In this document: positions 31,049 through 32,720 of the stretch, in pieces
Numbering within the stretch: position 1 is the stretch's first letter
How the letters are laid out: every line of letters starts with the position of its first letter
Assembly (NCBI GenBank): GCA_036382395.1
Contig: DASVHW010000057.1
Coordinates: forward strand, 1 to 32,720
Direction of reading: 5' to 3'
Source: Candidatus Binatia bacterium
Lineage (GTDB): Bacteria; Desulfobacterota; Binatia; HRBIN30
Length of the DNA stretch: 32,720 bases
Notes under the pieces: generated by a model
Seen by the model: the letters and a program-made list of their open reading frames with translations, nothing else
Told to the model about the DNA's origin: nothing
Database searches by the model: none
Position numbers and translations under genes: made by a program

Positions 31049-31200
31049 GCGTCGGTTTGACGGGACCGCTCCCCGCCCGCACTCCAGAGGCTTCCGGCGG
31101 ACGTGTTGGGTCGCTTCAGGCGGCTCCGAACGAAACGTGACCCATGGACCACAAGTTCCTGGCGTCAAGTGCCCTGGCCGGCTGCGCCCCACGTCGGTTT
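31038..31200. repeat. Imperfect 21-base direct repeat flanking the glpX-miaB gap
   Basis: GGCTGCGCCCCGCGTCGGTTT at 31038-31058 (21 bases; see positions) recurs with one mismatch at 31180-31200, ending exactly before the miaB stop codon. The 121 bases between hold no gene that I can see. Confidence 0.6.
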
Positions 31201-32505
31201 CTATTGTTTTCCCGGTGACGTGCCCACCAGCGTGTGGGCCGTAGCGTCGGTCACCCGGACCTGTGCCAGATCGCCGACTTTCGTGCCGTCGGCCGGAAAC
31301 ACCACGGTCTTGAACTGCGGCGATTTTCCCGCGTGCCATCCGTCCCGCCGGCGTGCGGGACCTTCGACCAACACCTCGGTGGTTGAGCCGATCAGGGTGC
31401 GGTTGATGGCCGCCGATCGTTCCTCCTGCAGGGCAATGATCGTTTGCAGGCGGCGGCCCTTTTCTTCTCCGCAGACAGTTTCCGGCCACTTGAACGCCTT
31501 TGTGCCGCTGCGCGCCGAATACTTGAACATGAAGGCGCTGTGGTAACCCACCTCCCGCATTAGGGCACAAGTAGCGAGAAAGTCGGCCTCCTCTTCGCCC
31601 GGGAAACCGACGATCACATCTGTCGTCAAGGCGATGCCCGGAACGGCCCGCCGCAGGCGCTGGACCAAATCCAGATACTCCGCCACGGTATGTCCCCGTT
31701 CCATGCTCGCCAGGATGCGGTCCGAGCCGGACTGCACCGGCAAGTGCAACTGCGGGCAGACCTTGTGGCAGCTCGCCATCGCGTCGATGACGGCCTCGGT
31801 CATGTCGGACGGGTGTGGAGAAGTGAAGCGGATGCGTTCGATCCCAGCGACGGCGTTGGTACGTCGCAGCAGCTCGGCAAAGTCCACCGCGCCGTCGCGG
31901 TAGGCGTTCACGGTCTGACCCAAGAAGACGATCTCGCGGTAGCCGGCGCCGGCGAGCTGGCGGACCTGATCGACAATGGCATCCGCCGGCAAGCTGCGCT
32001 CGCGCCCGCGCACGTACGGCACGATACAGAAGGTGCAGAACTTGTCGCACCCGCGCATGATGGTGACCCAGGCCCGTACGCCGGCGTCCCGCTGCGGGAC
32101 AATGTCCGCGTAGGTCTCGGCGCGATCGAGGCGGACGTCCACCAACGGATCGCCGGCGGCGCCGCCGAGCAGTTCCGGCAGGCGGCGGTAGGCGTCGGGG
32201 CCCACGACGAAGTCGACAAACGGGATCTTGGCCTGCAGGCGATCGCGGACATGCTGCGCCATGCAGCCGGCGACGCCCAGCAGCACATCCGGCCGCCGGG
32301 CTTTGTGGCGCACCAACTCGCCCAGACGGCTGAGCACGCGTTCTTCGGCGTGCTCGCGGATGGCGCAGGTGTTGAGCAGAATCACGTCGGCGTCGGTAGC
32401 GTTGGTGGTGCGCTGATAGCCGTGCTGTCCGAGGTGGCCGAACAGCAACTCCGTGTCCGCCAGATTCATCTGGCAGCCGTAAGTTTCGATATACACGCTA
32501 CGCAT
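31201..32505 (-). CDS. miaB: tRNA-2-methylthio-N6-isopentenyladenosine synthase MiaB
   Basis: The 434-residue radical-SAM methylthiotransferase has the N-terminal cluster Cys C11, C47 and C81, the radical-SAM C153-x3-C157-x2-C160 (RGCDKFCTFC), PVQSGSDRIL and a C-terminal TRAM domain (about 372-434). It inserts a methylthio group at C2 of i6A37 in tRNAs, using two 4Fe-4S clusters. The ATG at 32505 is 18-20 bases after the predicted transcript start of the symmetric promoter at 32507-32558. Confidence 0.97.
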   Translation of the reverse strand: MRSVYIETYGCQMNLADTELLFGHLGQHGYQRTTNATDADVILLNTCAIREHAEERVLSRLGELVRHKARRPDVLLGVAGCMAQHVRDRLQAKIPFVDFVVGPDAYRRLPELLGGAAGDPLVDVRLDRAETYADIVPQRDAGVRAWVTIMRGCDKFCTFCIVPYVRGRERSLPADAIVDQVRQLAGAGYREIVFLGQTVNAYRDGAVDFAELLRRTNAVAGIERIRFTSPHPSDMTEAVIDAMASCHKVCPQLHLPVQSGSDRILASMERGHTVAEYLDLVQRLRRAVPGIALTTDVIVGFPGEEEADFLATCALMREVGYHSAFMFKYSARSGTKAFKWPETVCGEEKGRRLQTIIALQEERSAAINRTLIGSTTEVLVEGPARRRDGWHAGKSPQFKTVVFPADGTKVGDLAQVRVTDATAHTLVGTSPGKQ

Positions 32506-32506
32506 G

Positions 32507-32558
32507 TTGAAGCGACCGAAAGTCGTCTATATATATCGGTGCCGCGAAACGGTTACAA
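32507..32558. promoter_or_regulatory. Mirror-symmetric divergent promoter with one shared TATATA -10
   Basis: On the minus strand TTGTAA (32558-32553), 17 bases, TATATA (32535-32530) points to miaB. On the plus strand TTGAAG (32507-32512), 17 bases, the same self-complementary TATATA (32530-32535) points to the gene at 32572. Predicted leaders are about 18 and 30 bases. Confidence 0.6.
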
Positions 32559-32571
32559 CGCGAGGCAAAGC

Positions 32572-32720
32572 ATGGCCCAAGACGCATTCGAACAGCTCGA
32601 AGCGAGTTTACTCCTCTGCCCACAGTGCCGCGTGGCGATGCCGGTACGGAAGCGCTTGCTGCTCATTCTGCCTGAAGGGAACAAATTCGAGTACCTCTGC
32701 ACCCAGTGCAGCGCCGTCTG
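32572..32720 (+). CDS. Small protein with two CxxC motifs, N-terminal part (3' end outside window)
   Basis: The first 49 codons read MAQDAFEQLEASLLLCPQC, then PVRKRLLLILPEGNKFEYLCTQC, with two CxxC pairs (CPQC and CTQC) that would form a zinc ribbon or similar. I associate this pattern with small unnamed cytoplasmic proteins of deltaproteobacterial genomes, often near miaB. The frame is open to the window end. GAGG lies six bases before the ATG. Divergent from miaB via the symmetric promoter. Confidence 0.75.
   Translation, partial: MAQDAFEQLEASLLLCPQCRVAMPVRKRLLLILPEGNKFEYLCTQCSAV

Noticed and set aside
30359-32050. Long minus-strand open frame of 563 codons
   Set aside because: It is antisense to glpX and then out of frame inside miaB; both real genes have complete domain motifs, so this is a high-GC shadow.
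1-32720. tRNA or rRNA genes, prophage or complete insertion sequences
   Set aside because: No cloverleaf-like stretches, rRNA core sequences, transposase or phage structural motifs were seen on either strand by reading; a tRNAscan or Rfam search would be decisive.

Overview
This is a high-GC chromosomal window with about 38 protein genes, packed housekeeping operons and no rRNA, tRNA, CRISPR array, phage or complete insertion sequence that I can see. The gene order ffh-rpsP-KH-rimM-trmD-SPOUT methyltransferase-rplS, a yebC-ruvC-ruvA-ruvB run, acyl-CoA type thiolase/DUF35/MaoC genes and secreted proteins with Thr/Pro linkers or Cys-rich repeats suggest an uncultured deltaproteobacterial or Binatota-like lineage. 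That placement is an inference from style and gene order, not from a marker-gene tree.

Layout. Positions 1-4700: the end of a SWIM zinc-finger protein, two secreted proteins facing each other across a strong hairpin (a Cys-rich protein and an EXORDIUM/PHI-1 family protein), then two decayed toxin-antitoxin loci flanking a MoxR-type AAA ATPase and a DUF2905 membrane protein. Positions 4688-9846 (minus strand): a serine hydrolase, a short-chain dehydrogenase, yebC and the Holliday-junction genes ruvC, ruvA and ruvB. Positions 9917-14746: an unrecognised protein divergent from a DMT transporter, a CBS-domain protein, and a large lipoprotein with an esterase-like core. Positions 14936-19753 (plus strand): an apparent operon of alpha/beta hydrolase, thiolase-like protein, DUF35 Zn-ribbon/OB protein, PHP phosphoesterase, two hotdog (MaoC-like) proteins and a lysophospholipid-type acyltransferase. 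Positions 19825-23988 (minus): the SRP/ribosome/tRNA-modification operon behind a promoter at 24038-24064. Positions 24112-27290 (minus): a coiled-coil membrane protein, a small conserved-looking protein with a near-consensus promoter, and pabC-pabB for p-aminobenzoate. Positions 27387-31036 (plus): an HtrA-like protein that has lost all three catalytic residues, an ATP-grasp protein, a small exported protein and glpX. Positions 31201-32720: miaB and, divergently, the start of a small Zn-ribbon-like protein, apparently sharing one symmetric -10 element.

Most noteworthy points: (1) the HtrA-like pseudoprotease next to an ATP-grasp enzyme; (2) a thiolase lacking the nucleophilic Cys, with DUF35 and two hotdog proteins that lack the hydratase Asp/His pair, resembling a steroid side-chain aldolase/hydratase module in layout but not in key residues; (3) two fossil TA modules, one a BrnT remnant directly behind the ruvB stop with a 7-C tract frameshift in its antitoxin; (4) a REP-like palindrome translated into the C-terminus of the DUF35 protein; (5) the mirror-symmetric divergent promoter of miaB.
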